64,000 bases of DNA from Gigaspora margarita (GCA_009809945.1 WTPW01001077.1:111310-175309), one strand, 5' to 3'. Numbered from the stretch's first letter, positions 12,545 through 25,926 are shown. Notes: a model not told the origin generated them from the letters alone. A program made the numbers and translations.

Positions 12545-12925
12545 TTTACACGGATTTTACTAACCAATCGACTAGTTAATCGACTACCGTAGTCAATTAG
12601 TCAATTGACCGATCAGTTAATCGACTACCGTAGTCAATTAGTCAATTGACCGATCGAATAATCATTAAATCAGGTTAATCGATTAATCAATTGATCGATC
12701 AATTGATTAATCAGGTTAATCGATTAATCGATTGATCGATTAATCGATTAATCAGGTTAATCGATTGATCGATTGATCGATTAATCGATTGTTCGATTAA
12801 TCGATTGTTCGATTAATCTATTGTTCGATTAATCGATTAATCAGATGAATCGATTTATCGATTAATCGATCAATGATTAATCGTCGATTCAATTAATTAA
12901 TCGATTAATCGATTTTTTGATTTGT
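12545..12925. repeat. ATTAATCG octamer array, copy 2
   Basis: A longer array of the same octamer as at 10081-10255, with variants such as TTGATCGATC and TTGTTCGATT. At its left edge a duplicated block of about 46 bp occurs twice (near 12575-12655), built on TTAATCGACTACCGTAGTCA and containing the palindrome GACTACCGTAGTC. Confidence 0.8.
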
Positions 12926-13077
12926 AACACTATCATCCCATAACAAGAATAAACTATATTTGGGTGCTGTACTAAGAGAAATATTATTGATGACAGTAAA
13001 ATTATGTACCAGCTCATTTTATTACAATACTTAGTTCTTTTACAATAAAGACAATATGATATTTTGTTAAGGACATA

Positions 13078-14096
13078 TTATTTTTTACTTTTCTTCGAAA
13101 TTCTTCCACTTTTGGTTTTTATATGTAATTCTTCAAGAATGGGTTCAATTAAATCTTCATCTTCATCTTCCGGAGCATCTTCAACTCGGGTTCTTTTATC
13201 TTGAGTGTTATCCATAGCAACCGGCTCAAGATAATTTAAGGCCAAATCAGACAATTTGCCTTTACCTTTTTGGTTTTGAACCATTCCAGGATTAAGATTA
13301 ATGGGATTTACTGGAGTCAGAATCGACGTTGCAGGTTCAATGTTAACAGGAGGAAGGTTAGTGCTTTTATTGGAATATCTTGATGTTATTCTGCGTGGCC
13401 TTTTTGATGTTCGTGGAGTACTTAAATCAACATCTTCATAATTAAGTCAATGTCTGAGCGATTATCTGAAGCACCTGAAGAAGAGCCTATTTGCACGCTC
13501 TGGACTGTATTGGCGTTGTTAGTTATAAAATCAACATCAGTAACCTCAACTACAGTAAAATCAGAGGTTACACGTCTAACAAAACCAGATATAATAAATG
13601 TCCTGCCCATCCTAATGTTGTTATTGGTGCGTAGATAGGCAAATATTGGCGCATTAGTAGGATAAAATGCCCTTAATTTCATACGGGCCTTCTTGGAGTT
13701 CGTATGCGAGTTATATTGATAACATTCGGTATCAAAATGAGTGGATTCCCCTACTTCTTTTTGTTCACGGTTGATTTGAACTGGAAACATGCAATGTGGA
13801 GTGCTAATCGGGATCTCACTGGCTTCAAACACTTGTTCAGGGTTGCCAGTTGCAATAATACAGGCATAAGAAACAGTAATATTCTGTTCAAGGTTTTCAA
13901 TAATGAATTTGCCTGCGAACATTACAATATCACCAGTTGAGAATTCAGTGCGAGGCTGATTAAAAGGATAAAAATATTTCCAATTGATGATTTTAAAATC
14001 ATTTTCAGCTGTCTGATACTTAGCGAGACCTTGCACTAGAGAATTGTAATTCTCTTTCGAAACTATAATAGCAATGAATGTAGCATGAGATGGCAT
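13078..14096 (-). pseudogene. Unrecognised protein, possible OB-fold, with basic C-terminus; one frameshift
   Basis: The minus strand encodes 224 residues from the ATG at 14096 (MPSHATFIAIIVSKENYNSL) to a stop at 13422. A one-base frame change near 13440 then opens a continuous frame to the stop at 13078, including STPRTSKRPRRITSR, an acidic segment (DAPEDEDEDLIE) and a KSGRISKKSKK tail. Without the shift it would be roughly 340 residues. The beta-rich first half with TGDIVMFAGKF and GRTFIISGFVRR could be an OB-fold; the basic clusters look like nuclear localisation signals. Both are inferences and I do not recognise the family. It might belong to a mobile element or be a host gene with a recent lesion or assembly error. 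Confidence 0.6.
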
Positions 14097-15661
14097 ATCT
14101 AACTTATATTAATGAAATTCGAATTAAAAGAATAATACTAAATTAACAAAACTAAATTTGAAAGAATGCTATTGGATTAATGAAATCGAATTTGAAAGAA
14201 TACCGAAATTCTTACAGCAAGCATTTACAATACGGGTATTTATATATTATTTCGATATATAGTATTATATAGCATTATAAAATATAGTAGTATAGTAGTA
14301 ATATAAATGGACATGATATTAAGTTTCATAGTAATGCAGTCGTTAGATAGACGTCAAGTGTATCTGAATATTTTTAATTCATATAAACTTTAAAACAAAA
14401 TAATTTTTAAATAACAAAATAATAATAGAAAATTTTAAAATCGTAACAATAACCAAAACACTTTAAAATAGAAAATTTCTAAAATAACAAAATAATAATA
14501 GAAAAGTTTAAAATCGAGACAATAACCATACCACTTTAATATAGAAAATAAGATAAAACAATTTTGCCAATTAAAAATTACCAAGTAAAGCATACCCAAA
14601 TACAAGCGATATAAGAGCAGTAGAATATACTATCAAAAATAAGAAACACGTACCATAAAAACTTTATGCAATACTATGAACGTAAAATTAATATAGAGTG
14701 CACTATGAAAATTTTATATTTGACAAACACGGTCCTAATAACGTAATCGGCGATAACCTATTAGGAAAAAATTAAATTAATTTATGCAGGTCGATTTTAG
14801 GAATTACTAATATTTACAATAAAACGTCACATACGCAGTAATCACTCATTTCAATTCAACGATAACGTGATCATTCGAACTCCCAGAGTTGCCCTTGCAA
14901 GAATTTGCCAAAAGGCTCCAACGAACATATTCAAGCTTAGTATCTGATTAATTTTGGCATTTTGCATTATCTCATAGGAAGGCACAAGGTATCGGGTTTA
15001 TTATTAAAAAAAAAAAAAATAGAATTAGGTAAGTAAAGTTAGTTTTACTTAATAAGAAAAATTACAGTGAAGTTTGGCATCTTTTTACATTACGGGTAAT
15101 AAAATAAAGAAAATAAATATTAAATTACATACTAGTTGCCAAATTTTTTCTGCGTGAAACCTATATCACAAACTCATGTGCTTGTATGTATAATAATATT
15201 CAAAAATTTATAAATACGATAAAAAATTTTTTTGGGGCTATATCTATATCGATATCAGATATATCAGATAAATAACGATAATGATATCGATATCGATATA
15301 TATATATAAGATATAAGATAATATAAAATTTTTTGACGAAAATCCTTTCCGTTTTAACCTAAAAGGAAATGTGGCTGATCACGAGTAATAACGGAGCCAA
15401 TAACCACTACGATCTACATACGATCATAAACATTTAAGGAAAATATACAGCATGCCGATTAAAAAAAGATAAGAGTGGGTTAACTTGGATCATCCAATTT
15501 CGTATTGATCCTTAATTTCCAGATCGCCAAAAATTCAGGGCAAATTAATGCATCGAGTTCAGGTTTGCAATCTTGAAAAAAAGAATCCCATCAACTAAAT
15601 GACTCTTCTTTTACTAATTTATAATACTTATGAAGTCATAATATTTTTATATAATATTTTT
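14097..15661. other. AT-rich non-coding region
   Basis: No gene was seen. A unit of about 76 bp with TAACAAAATAATAATAGAAA occurs twice at 14411-14560. A simple ATATCGATATC tract lies at 15235-15315. Confidence 0.5.
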
Positions 15662-16231
15662 GAACGAAAATGGAACTTGCCAAAGAATTGGAATCGAAAT
15701 TTAGTTAATTTTTTAAAAACGAATTTTTCGTCTTCAACAAGAAACGAAAAATAATTAAGAATGAATAAATGCCTTCGTTTGAACGAATATGGAACCTGTC
15801 AAAGAATAAGAATTGAATTATATAAATTTTTAAAAACTAATTTTTCGTCTTCGACAAGAACGAAAAATAATTAGAAATGAATAAAGACTCCGTTTGAACG
15901 AAAATGAATCTTGCCAAAGAATAGGAATTGAAATTTAAGTCAATTTTTTAAAAACGAATTTTCATCTTCGACATGAAACGAAAATAATTAGAAGTGAATA
16001 AAGGTTTCGTTTGAACGAAAATGAATATAGGAATTGAAATTTAATTCAATTTTTTTAAAAACGGAAACGAAAAAAAATTAGAAATGAATAAAGACTTCGT
16101 TTGAACGAAAATGGATCTTGCCAAAGAATAGGATGAAATTTAATTCAATTCTTTAAAAGCAAATTTTCGTCGAAAAATAATTAGAAATGAATAAAGGCTT
16201 CGTTTGAGCGCCAAAGAATAGGAATTGACTT
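15662..16231. repeat. Minisatellite, about 115-bp unit, five copies plus a partial
   Basis: Units begin at 15662, 15781, 15896, 16013 and 16103, with a partial at 16206. Each runs from GAACGAAAATGGAACTTGCC through AAAGAATAGGAATTGAAATT and a TTTTCGTCTTCGAC motif to ATAAAGGCTTCGTTT. Copies differ by small deletions; the fourth and fifth are shorter. No reading frame is kept, so it is not protein-coding. Confidence 0.85.
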
Positions 16232-16954
16232 ATGATATATAGTCTTATTGTAATATATATTAGTCACCTGATCTTAATTCCTCGAAATCAATAACTTATC
16301 GAATTCGGCCGAATTATCATCGGCAAATTTTTTTAGAGTGTCCCAGAATTTATGAAAACAGCTGTAAGAGCAACTATTAACTTAATGTCCTTCCACTCAT
16401 ACTTAAATCCAAAACCTCCAGAGCTATAGATGCTCTTGGTGCAATCGGTATTAGTTACATTGAATATTAGGATACATAAGATAAAATAACGAAAAATTCT
16501 GAAATAAATAGAAATGTGAAAAAAAGAAACCTAACTTCTATCCTAATAATGCCGCTACTAAGAAAAAAATACTTCATAAATCAAGTGTCCAATCTTTGTA
16601 GGGTCAATTTTATTATATTCAAAGATATTAACATGTCCGTCAAAAAGTGCCGAATAATAAAGGTTAATTAATCTTGTGTTATGAAAAATTTCACACGTGT
16701 AATTTTACTTCGTTACATTTAAACGTGACTATGCTTCGAATTTGAATATTGATCGATATAATTAGGTACTTTAAAGTATTATAAGATAACTATTCAATTA
16801 CTGCGAAGTACCCTGATTGGTACTGTGAATCGTTATCCGTACTTGAAATATTAAGAACTTTATAGTACTTTTATGGTACTTCAAAGTAACCATAAGGTAC
16901 GCTACAAATCTGGATACGGCAATACATAAATGCAACAGGGAACTGATCCTCTAT
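16232..16954. other. Non-coding gap before Sel1-kinase copy A
   Basis: No gene was supported. A short minus-strand reading near 16380-16450 looks protein-like (STNTDCTKSIYSSGG type), but it is only about 30 codons and is left uncalled. Confidence 0.4.
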
Positions 16955-18333
16955 ATCGAATAACCGGTTTTCTAAAACTTGCTAACTTGTGTGATATTAG
17001 AGGAATTTTTAAAGTTGCTTAATGTTATCGAAACGGAATCAGGGTAGATATAAATATACAAAAAGCTAATCATTGGTATCAAAGGTAAAAATTTTTTTTT
17101 TTAAATTACATATTTAAAATACACTAAGTTATTTATATTTTAATAATAACTAGATATAACAAATCGGTAACAAGTAGGTATTTATTTAATTATTTTATAT
17201 TAATTATTGATTATTAATGTAATATTAGTTAATTTTTTTAGTCAAATATAAATACGCATGTGAACAATTTGATATTGATGAAAATTTAAAAATAATGCTG
17301 ATTGAAAATAAATTTCAATTATCATGGATTCCGTATAATGAATTTGAGAATATTATAGAAGCAGAAAAAGCGGATTTGCGATCCTATACTTTTCGTATTG
17401 GTACGATAAAATTAGAGAATTATATACACCTGTTGCACTTAAAAAACTTAATTCGGATAATCGTAAGGAATTTATAGAAGAATTAAGAATATTTTGTGAA
17501 ATCAGATACGTATATCCATCATTTTTAAAATGCTATGGAATATCAAAAGATGATAAAGGAAACTATATTCTAGTTTTAGAATATGCTAGCAAAAAATCTT
17601 TAAGTGATAATCTTTACGAAGTATCCCAAATGGTTTGGAAGAAAAAATTAAAATTATTGCAATGTATAACATTTGATCTTGATATGATTCATTTTAACGG
17701 ATTTATCCATAAAGATTTACATAGTGGCAACATTTACAGGATAGCGAATATGTTTCAGATCTGGGACTTACAACATCAATGGAAACTAAATCAGGAGGAT
17801 TATATGGGGCCTTGCCTTACGTTCCCCCGAAATTTTAATGCAACTAGCACAACAAGGATTAGTTAGGGAAATAACATTTACACAATCATCAGATATTTAT
17901 TCATTAGGAATAATCATGACGGAAATATCAACAGGATCTAGAGCTTTTGATGGCCATGATTATGAGGATCTTGCAATAAAAATTTTTATGGATTACGACC
18001 TGGGTTTACCCCTGGAACTCCTAATTGCTACATAGAATTAGCAAAACAATGCATGGATTCTGATCCTCAAAATGGCCTAGCGCAGTAGATATAACAAGTA
18101 AACTTTATAAATGAAATAGAAGTATTGAAATTTCAACCGATATAGATTATAATGATGAAATTAAAATGCAAATTCTAGATGCTGATAAGATTAAACCAAA
18201 TCTTGTGATTAAAATGCATCCGGATTACATGTACTCTTCGAAGCACATCAACACGCGAAATATTACCGATATTCTATTGAAATTAAATGATAGCAACCAA
18301 ATAAAAAGCATGGAGATTCCTAATCATTATTAG
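16955..18333 (+). pseudogene. Sel1-kinase copy A (5'-truncated, decayed)
   Basis: Only the last Sel1 repeat remains (FLKLANLCDIRGIFKV, then IQKANHWYQR), ending at 17084. An intron (17085-17153), a 20-nt exon (17154-17173) and a second intron (17174-17241) lead to the kinase exon, which opens IKYKYACEQFDIDENLKIML. The kinase is broken. The glycine loop that reads GKGGFA in sister copies is changed here (EKADLR), and several frame changes follow, although HKDLHSGN, a DLG motif and a C-terminus near ASTDIYSLGIIMTEIS-type sequence remain recognisable. The end MEIPNHY and its TAG match copy D. Nothing related lies upstream of 16955, so it was probably cut at a duplication breakpoint. Confidence 0.82.
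17154..17173 (+). other. 20-nt microexon of copy A
   Basis: Lies between CTAG and GTAGGT. It adds codons for YNKSVT plus split codons on both sides and moves the phase from 2 to 1, which the kinase exon needs. The same structure is present in the other four copies. Confidence 0.65.
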
Positions 18334-21333
18334 GGATATATTTTTTTGATTAACCTAGAACGGTTCACTATATAAAATGAAAAAAATTACACAAATTTAC
18401 CTAACGAAATACGCTTTATAGGTTTTAAATTATCGAGGTTCAAAGCCAATAATTATCTAGTTTAACTATAAACATGTGATTTTTCATAGACCCATGAAAA
18501 GACTTTTAACGTAGATTTGAGACCAAGAACTGGTAAAGATCTAGAAATGTTTTATAGAAATTTGGAATTCGTATAAATTGTTCGAGGTTTACAATTTTTT
18601 TATGTGAAGGCATCATTTTTAATTCGACTTCTAGGGATGGCAAAAAAACGGTTTGAATAGTTTTTTTAACCATTGTTTATTGTTTTAAACCTTTTTTAAA
18701 AATTCGATATCTGATAATAAAATTTTGCTGAAACCGAAAATATTACATCTGATTGGTTGATTTTAATCGTCAGTCACGATGCTATGTAATTTCGAAATTA
18801 TTAGATATTGCAAAATTTGCAAATACAACATTTCATTCTATATTATTGAAAGTCCAAGCATTACACTATGTAAACCTTATTAATTTAGTTTATGCAAATG
18901 AGTTAAAGGATTACAATACAAATAATTTATCCTTATCATGTTTAAGTATCATGTTAATTATCATGTTAATTACTCATTTATTAACATTATCACCTTTATT
19001 TCTTCCGATTCTAAAATTTTGGTTACTTCGTAATAATTGCATTTTTGGTGAAGTGTTTTTCGATTATGTTTATCAGGTTCTGCAAATTTTGTAAAGTTTG
19101 TCTTCCACGAACATGAGGTATTGTTTTGAAAATTTTTTTTATCGTAATCACAATGAATATTATGCAATTATAAATTACGCAATCGAATCATAACTATGTC
19201 ATAATGTACCAAATTTTAAGATCACGTTTTAAATCATGACTTTATAGAAATTAATCAAATTTTATTAATAATGTTTTTTTGATTCAACTTAATGATATGT
19301 AATAAATTTATGTTGCGGCCGAAGCTGAAAAATTTTATTTATTTTAACTTAATATTTTCTAAAATTTTTTTGGATGCATTTTCTTAGCCTTTCTTAATGT
19401 TAGGTTAGGTTTATGGTTAGTTTTGATAATAAAAGGGTATAAGTGGATTTTGATAGTGTTTGCATTTTAAAATCAAGGTCCTGATTTCCAGCTTCTGATA
19501 TTTCCAGTTTCAGCCATGACATTTTATGTTGTTTATATTTAATTATATGATTGTGATACAATGATTAATTTGAAGATATTATGTGTGTTAGTTTTTATAA
19601 AAAAAATAGATGATTAAAAATTTAATTGACATCATTAATATTGATGATATCAAAGAAGGGCATAAATTTTCATTTTATAATAAATATAAATAATAGCAGG
19701 CATAGAATTTGTAAATCCTTGAATACCATTTATACCAATTAAAAATTATACATGTATTTGATGACTCTACTTGTATATAATGAAAGTGCTCATTTTAACA
19801 TTCTTAATTTAGAATCTACTATGTGAATTTTAATTACAATTGTGTTAAAATGAAATCTTAAATATCACTAAGTAATTATAATTGATTCCAATTCTATTTA
19901 GTAGTTAAACAATTAAGACTTTATGTTTTACATCGGAATTATATTACGCACTTAATCCGGTCAAAATAATATTAAATCGAAATTTTAGCGTCGCAATCAT
20001 GAATGAATTGTATTACGGTCGAATATTATTTAAATTTTATCTGCAAAATAAAAGGTAATCTAAGCATATCTGTGGAAATCCTTACTATTCTCGATATACA
20101 TGAACCCTTAGTATAACATAATTATGCTACTTAAAATATCACATAAATTTGTATTTTGTAAATAATATTCGAATATTTTACTAATACCTTATCAATAATA
20201 TTTATGTCGAACTGACTTTTCAAACAAATATTCTCAACTATGACGGTTTTATTTTATTTTATTTTTTCTTTTTACGAAAATGACGTTAACAATAAGCGTA
20301 ATCATGAGCATAAATACTTACTGCACGTGTTAAGCAAGTGTAAGTAAGCAGATTTTAAAATTAAGCATAACAAAATAACAATAGCGAGGTTCATAAATAG
20401 ATTTAAAGATAAGGATTGATAATTCATGCACACACTTGGATACATGTGAATTCATGTAAATAATAACTTCAGGTTTCTAAATATTCGAATGTGTGTGGTC
20501 AATTATAATTTATTGTATAAATTATAATATTATTATTAATGTCTATATCTGTATAATTTTATGAGAGTTAATTATATTTTTTGACAAGAAATGTATAGTA
20601 GATATTATAGTAGTTATCTACTAATTTTAATTATAATTATATCTTCATCGCACACATTCTAACAATTAGAATTTTCATTCTCATTTTCATATTCTGTTGT
20701 GAATTAATTAGTTAAAGTAATTCAATTTTTGGTTAGATTATCCGATCTTTTCGTTAAGAATTTTAACTAGCTTTTGCATTATCTAGTAAACAAAAAAGGG
20801 CATTCGGTGGGCACTCAAAAAATAAATATAAAATCTCATAATTATTTGGAGCAAATAAGAATGCCATAAGGATTAATAGACAAATTTTGTGTCTTTATGT
20901 CTATTTCAATTATTAACTTAGATGATCATCAATTTATCTAATGCCTTAATATTATTACTATCATACATGCACGATTTAAAGTATAATACAAGCATATAAA
21001 ACATTGTCAAATTTTTGAGATTTCCTAGTCAGCTTCATCTGTTGCGATTTTGTGTATTAGTTTTTGAATATATAAAATATTAAAATTGATTATTTAGCTA
21101 TAATATACTTGCTGCTATATCACAACATGAACTATCGCATAGAATTTCTTTAAGAATTCATTTAAGAATTCCTTTAAAAATTCCTTTAAGAATTCGTGTT
21201 ACAAATGTATAAATACAGATCAATACTGAATATACAATATATGAACGCAATGACTAAAAAATGTAACAAGCATTTTAAAAAAGTATGTTCAAATTTGAAT
21301 TCTATCGAAATTTTTAAGTGAAATAATAAAAAT
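18334..21333. repeat. Spacer X, duplicated at 37879-40958
   Basis: About 3 kb of non-coding DNA between copy A and copy B, colinear with the spacer between D and E. Shared marks include AACGGTTCACTATATAAAAT just after the kinase, TTCGACTTCTAGGGATGG, CATGTTAATTATCATGTTAA and CAATGACTAAAAAATGTAAC just before the Sel1 start. It therefore contains the 3' region of one gene and the promoter of the next. Short open frames inside are not conserved between the two copies and are not called. Confidence 0.75.
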
Positions 21334-22920
21334 ATGAATCCGACAAGTCCTTCTGAGCTTCGTAGGGATATAATTACCAAAAAGGTAAGGTATTAATATG
21401 AATAAGGATGAAAAAAAAGCGTTCGAATTATACTTAAAGGCGGCAATCATGGGTTAATCTATCGCAATGATCGATGTTAGTTATTGTTATGAAAATGGAA
21501 TGAAGTTGAAAAGGTGAACATAAGAAATCTTTTATTATCTAAAATCTGCTGATATGAAAGCTCTTGTAACAAATAATGTTGGTATTTGTTAAGCAAAATG
21601 GAATTGAAGTTGAAACGGACGAATATAAGGTATTCATTCATTATCAAAAATCTGCCAGTATGGGTGATGCTCTTTGAACAAATTTGTTATTGTTATCGAA
21701 ATGGAATTAGAGTTGAAAAGGAGGAACATAAGTCATTCTTTTATTATCAAAATTTTGCAGATATGGGTAACACTGACAGAATAAGCAATGTTGTTCTTTG
21801 TTATCTTAATGGAATTGACGTTGAAAATGATGAGAAAAAGCCATGTGAATATTTTAAGAAAGCTTCAGATATGGGTAATGAAACAGGAAGATACAATGTT
21901 GAATGTTATTATCTTTATGAAGGCGGAGTCTCAAAGTTGAACAGAAAGCTTTTGAATGTTTTCTAAAACTTGCTAACATGTGATATCGTGGAACTTTTAA
22001 AGTTGCTCAATGCCATCGAAACGGAATCGGGGTAGATAGAAATATACAAAAACTAATCATTGATATCAAAGGTATTTTTTTTCAAAATCATATATTCAAA
22101 ATACACTATTTATTAATTTAACTTGTTAAATCACTAGGTACAACAAATCAGTAACAATAGGTATAAATATTTATTAATTTAATGATTTATTATTAATTAT
22201 TGACTTAATATCATTTATTTTTTTTTAAGTCAAAAATAAATATGAAGTGAACAATTTAATATTGATGAAAATTTAAAAATGATGCTGATTGAAAATACCA
22301 TGGATTTCTTATGATGAATTTGAGGATATTATAGAAATAGGAAAAGGCGGATTTGCGGTTGTATATTGTGCGAGGTGGTTCGATAAAGGTAGAAATTTAT
22401 ATACACCTGTTGCACTTAAAAACTTAATTCAGATAATCATAAGGAATTTATAGAAAAATTAAGAATATTTTGTGAAATCAGATACGTATATCCATCATTT
22501 TTAAAGTGCTATGGAATATCAAAAAATGATAAGGGAAACTATGTTCTAGTTTGGAAATATGGCACGAAAAATTTTTAAGAAATAATCTTTACGAAGTATC
22601 TCAAATGGATTAGAAGAAAAAATTAAAAGTGTTACAATGCATATAATACGTAATTTGGGATTGCGTCACAAATGTTTTAAACCATTTTCTAGCAAATTTA
22701 AATCAAACAATCATGTTTTTAAAATCATTATTTAAACCATTTGCCATCCCTAATATAGATAACGCATATGTTTCAGATCTTTGGCTTACAACATCAATAG
22801 AAAATAAATCAGGATTATATGGGGTCTTGCCTTACGTTGCTCCTGAAATTTTAATACAACAAGCTCAACAACATTGTTGAATGAAAGATTAATTAGGAAA
22901 ATAACATTTACACAATCTCA
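21334..22920 (+). pseudogene. Sel1-kinase copy B (decayed)
   Basis: Starts at the family's conserved MNPTSPSELR (ATG 21334), then breaks repeatedly within the Sel1 repeats; the stretches CYRNGIRVEKEEHKSFFYY and CYLNGIDVENDEKKPCEYF are still readable. The Sel1 exon ends at 22071. The 20-nt microexon (22138-22157) has lost the G of its 3' splice donor. The kinase exon starts at 22230 with IGKGGFAVVYCARWF readable. The catalytic loop is replaced by about 100 bp of unrelated DNA at 22655-22752. DLWLTTSIENKSGLYGVLPY follows, after which the gene stops matching at about 22920. Confidence 0.78.
22655..22752. mobile_element. Small hAT-like MITE inside the kinase of copy B
   Basis: About 100 bp replace the catalytic loop relative to copies A and D. 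The ends are imperfect inverted repeats: TTGGGATTGCGTCACAAATG at the left against TAGGGATGGCAAATGG read from the right. AGGGATGG-type ends are common in hAT elements; no clear 8-bp target duplication was found. Confidence 0.4.
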
Positions 22921-25900
22921 ACACAAGTAGTAAATGGCTAAAAAAACTTTGATTGACAAAAAGCAAGAGTCTATTCACAAAGATTCTTTCCCAGAGCAGG
23001 AATTTAGATATCCAATTAGAATTCTTAAAATAGAGTTGTAGAGTAGATGTGTGTAAGCACCGCCCGACACAAATAATAAAAACTTTAGCCTTTATAAAAA
23101 CCTTATTCTGATCATGTTTGAGCAGGTTTCTGACAATAAGTCAGTCAATAATAGATGTATTATCAATTTTAGGATTGAGAAATTGCGCAAGATGTTGGCC
23201 CTCTCAATATTAATTATATTTTCATTTATTATTAACTTAAACAAAATATATTTTCATGTTGACACGATAAATTCTGTAATGTCTACCATCAAAGTAAAAT
23301 TATTGTTTCAAAATTTTCTTTACAAAGTATATCGTAAGAACGAGTCCCGAAATGTAAGAGTGGTGCATCTATGGATTACATGTTTGATATCAAACTTTAT
23401 TTTGCTATTTCGCTACAATATGTACATTTTATGTAACTTTATTTCTTTATGAATTGAATTAGATTTTCATATTAGTCATTCTATTTATGTAACACTTCTA
23501 TTAAAAGTAAAATAATTTTTACATTCATGATTAATAAATTAAAATAAATAGTAAGAATTATGTTACTTTAGATACTTAAATTAAGAGATGATCTATTCAC
23601 AGACGACATTATCGAAAATAAAATAAACAATGCTCAATAATATTCTTTAAGCTTACAATCTTGAGATTATGAATAATAAGTACCAATGACGTCAAATATT
23701 TTTAACTACTTAGTTGTACAGTAATGATCTATATTGAAAATTTGATTTTTCTTCTGCGCAGCACTTTTAATTACTTTCTTTCCGTTTCTTTATTTGTGAA
23801 CGAAATTAAACGAAAATTTATGGTACAAATTGGTATCGATTTTCTGCGTCAGTCATGGTTTTGATAGTTAATGTACAGAGTCATATATTGAAGAATAAGT
23901 TAAGTAGATTTTTAATATATATATTGAACTTATTATCGTTATAATTCTTTTACGCTTATAAAGAAAAAACAAGTTTACTAGAATCTTCGCACATCCATAT
24001 ATTCTTAGCCAAAAAACTTCAAGCTCGTTTTATCTTTTATCTGTAAAAAAAGTTCTTAATTATATAAATAACTTATTCATTATTTATTTGTATTTTCGCA
24101 AGGAAGTTCTTTATATAATGTTTAAAGCTTCTTTCAAAAAAAAATACAGTCAACGTTTCTATAACTAATTGACAGTTTTTGGCTCCATTGCGTATATACT
24201 GTAAATTTTTGAATTCTTTATCTCCAAAGTTCATTTTAAAGAAATTTGTTATATAGAGTCGGCTATATATTATAAAGTACAAAAAAGTTTATTTAGTAAA
24301 AAATAAATTATTTTCATTAAATAGTTTTTTAAAATTTTTTTACTAAATAAAATATATAACTCTTATGTAATTTTTTTTAAGTACAGTAAGCGAAATGTAT
24401 TAACGAGTTTATTAAAGATTTTAAAGTGAATATAAAAAATTAAATTGTAAATATGGATACTTAATCTGTAATGATTTCCGAATGGAAGTCCTAATTTCTG
24501 ATTACCACCACTTCTTATTGGGCGAACAAATTACGCAGTTATAAAAAAAAGACAATATTGCTAAAATTTTAATTTCCAAATTATTTATTGCAAAAAATTT
24601 CTCAAAACTAATTTGTGAAAACACTGAATTCAAGTTTTTGCAAAATTACATAAACTTTACGCAAATTAGTTTCGTAAAACATTTAACTCATAAAACTTTT
24701 CGCAGATTACTATCGAAACAAATTGTTTATCTTAAGAACTTTCCTATATATTATCATCATTTAATCCACAATTTAAACACGTGTGTCTACTTAATCACTG
24801 TATCGGAATTTTTAAAATAGAAGTAGTATCCTTTAAACTCCTACTTATTCTCAAAATATATTAATTATGAACCCCTATTATGAGAGTTAGCTTTTACAAT
24901 TGACGTCACTAATAAATGATAACATCAAAGAAGAGCATAAGTTATCATTTTATAAACATAATCAATGCTATACGTGTATTTGATGACTTTCCTGTATGTA
25001 ATGGAATTCTAATTTAGAATCTACTATGTGAATTTTAAATATCATTAAGTGATTAAAGTTGATTCCGATTCTATTTAATAGATAAATTTTAAATTCATAA
25101 AAAATTAAGACTTCATGTTTTTCATCGAGCATAATTAATATATTTTGAAAATAAATAAGTGTTTAAAAGAACCTATTCTATTTGTGAAATTTCGGCACAG
25201 TGAAATAAATAGGACACACGTTAATAATAAATAAAATTAACGTTTTTTTTTTTGATAAATATTTATCTGATTATTTAAATAAGTCTATACGTTAAAAAAA
25301 ATAGAATTTATGTATCTCATATTTTGAAATAAATACGTCACTTATTTTATCTGAAATCGGATGCCAAATCATAAATTATGAAGCCCCTACTAGTAACTTT
25401 TGAATGAACAAGAAATAAAAGTAAATTAAGCATCATAAAATAAAAATTAAAGCAACAATAACGAGTTTCATAAATTTATTGCATTATAAAGATATTTCAT
25501 GCACACGGATTCATCAAAATATTCATGTGAATTCATGTAAATAATAACTTCTTCAGATTTCTAAATATTCAAACGTGTGTGGTCAAATATGTTTTGTTTT
25601 TTGAGGTGTCCAAAGTTAATATTATATAATTGATTAATATCACTATTACATTTACATATACTATTTAGAGTACAATACAAGTATATAAAACTTTGCAAAT
25701 ATAAAAATTGTTTTGGTACACGGTAATACAATAATGTACTTGCAGTTATATCACAACATGAACTAGTGCATAGAATTTCTTGTAGAATTCCTTTAAGAGT
25801 TCGTGTTACAAACGCATAAGTAAGATCCATACTGAATGTAGATGAATGCAATGACTAAAAAATGTAACAAATATTTAACGTTCAAATTTGATTTCTATCG

Positions 25901-25926
25901 AGTCTTTTATGTGAAATAATAAAAAT
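22921..25926. repeat. Spacer Y, duplicated (with two insertions) at 30752-35871
   Basis: About 3 kb of AT-rich DNA upstream of copy C, colinear with the DNA upstream of copy D. Shared marks include GCAAGAGTCTATTCACAAAG, TTCTTTCCCAGAGCAGG, CATCTATGGATTACATGTTT and TAGTGCATAGAATTTCTT. No conserved reading frame was seen. Its last 100 bp are the promoter block described at 25836. Confidence 0.75.
25836..25926 (+). promoter_or_regulatory. Conserved promoter-proximal block of the Sel1-kinase family
   Basis: The roughly 90 bp before the ATG are nearly the same in copies B (to 21333), C, D (to 35871) and E (to 40958): AATGCAATGACTAAAAAATG, then TTCAAATTTGATTTCTATCG, then GTGAAATAATAAAAATATGA. The block stays alike although the DNA further upstream belongs to two different spacer types, so it is the best candidate for core promoter and 5' UTR. 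No classical TATA box was assigned. Confidence 0.5.

Noticed and set aside
13450-13940. Plus-strand open frames opposite the unrecognised protein gene
   Set aside because: Shadows of the minus-strand gene, with poor composition.
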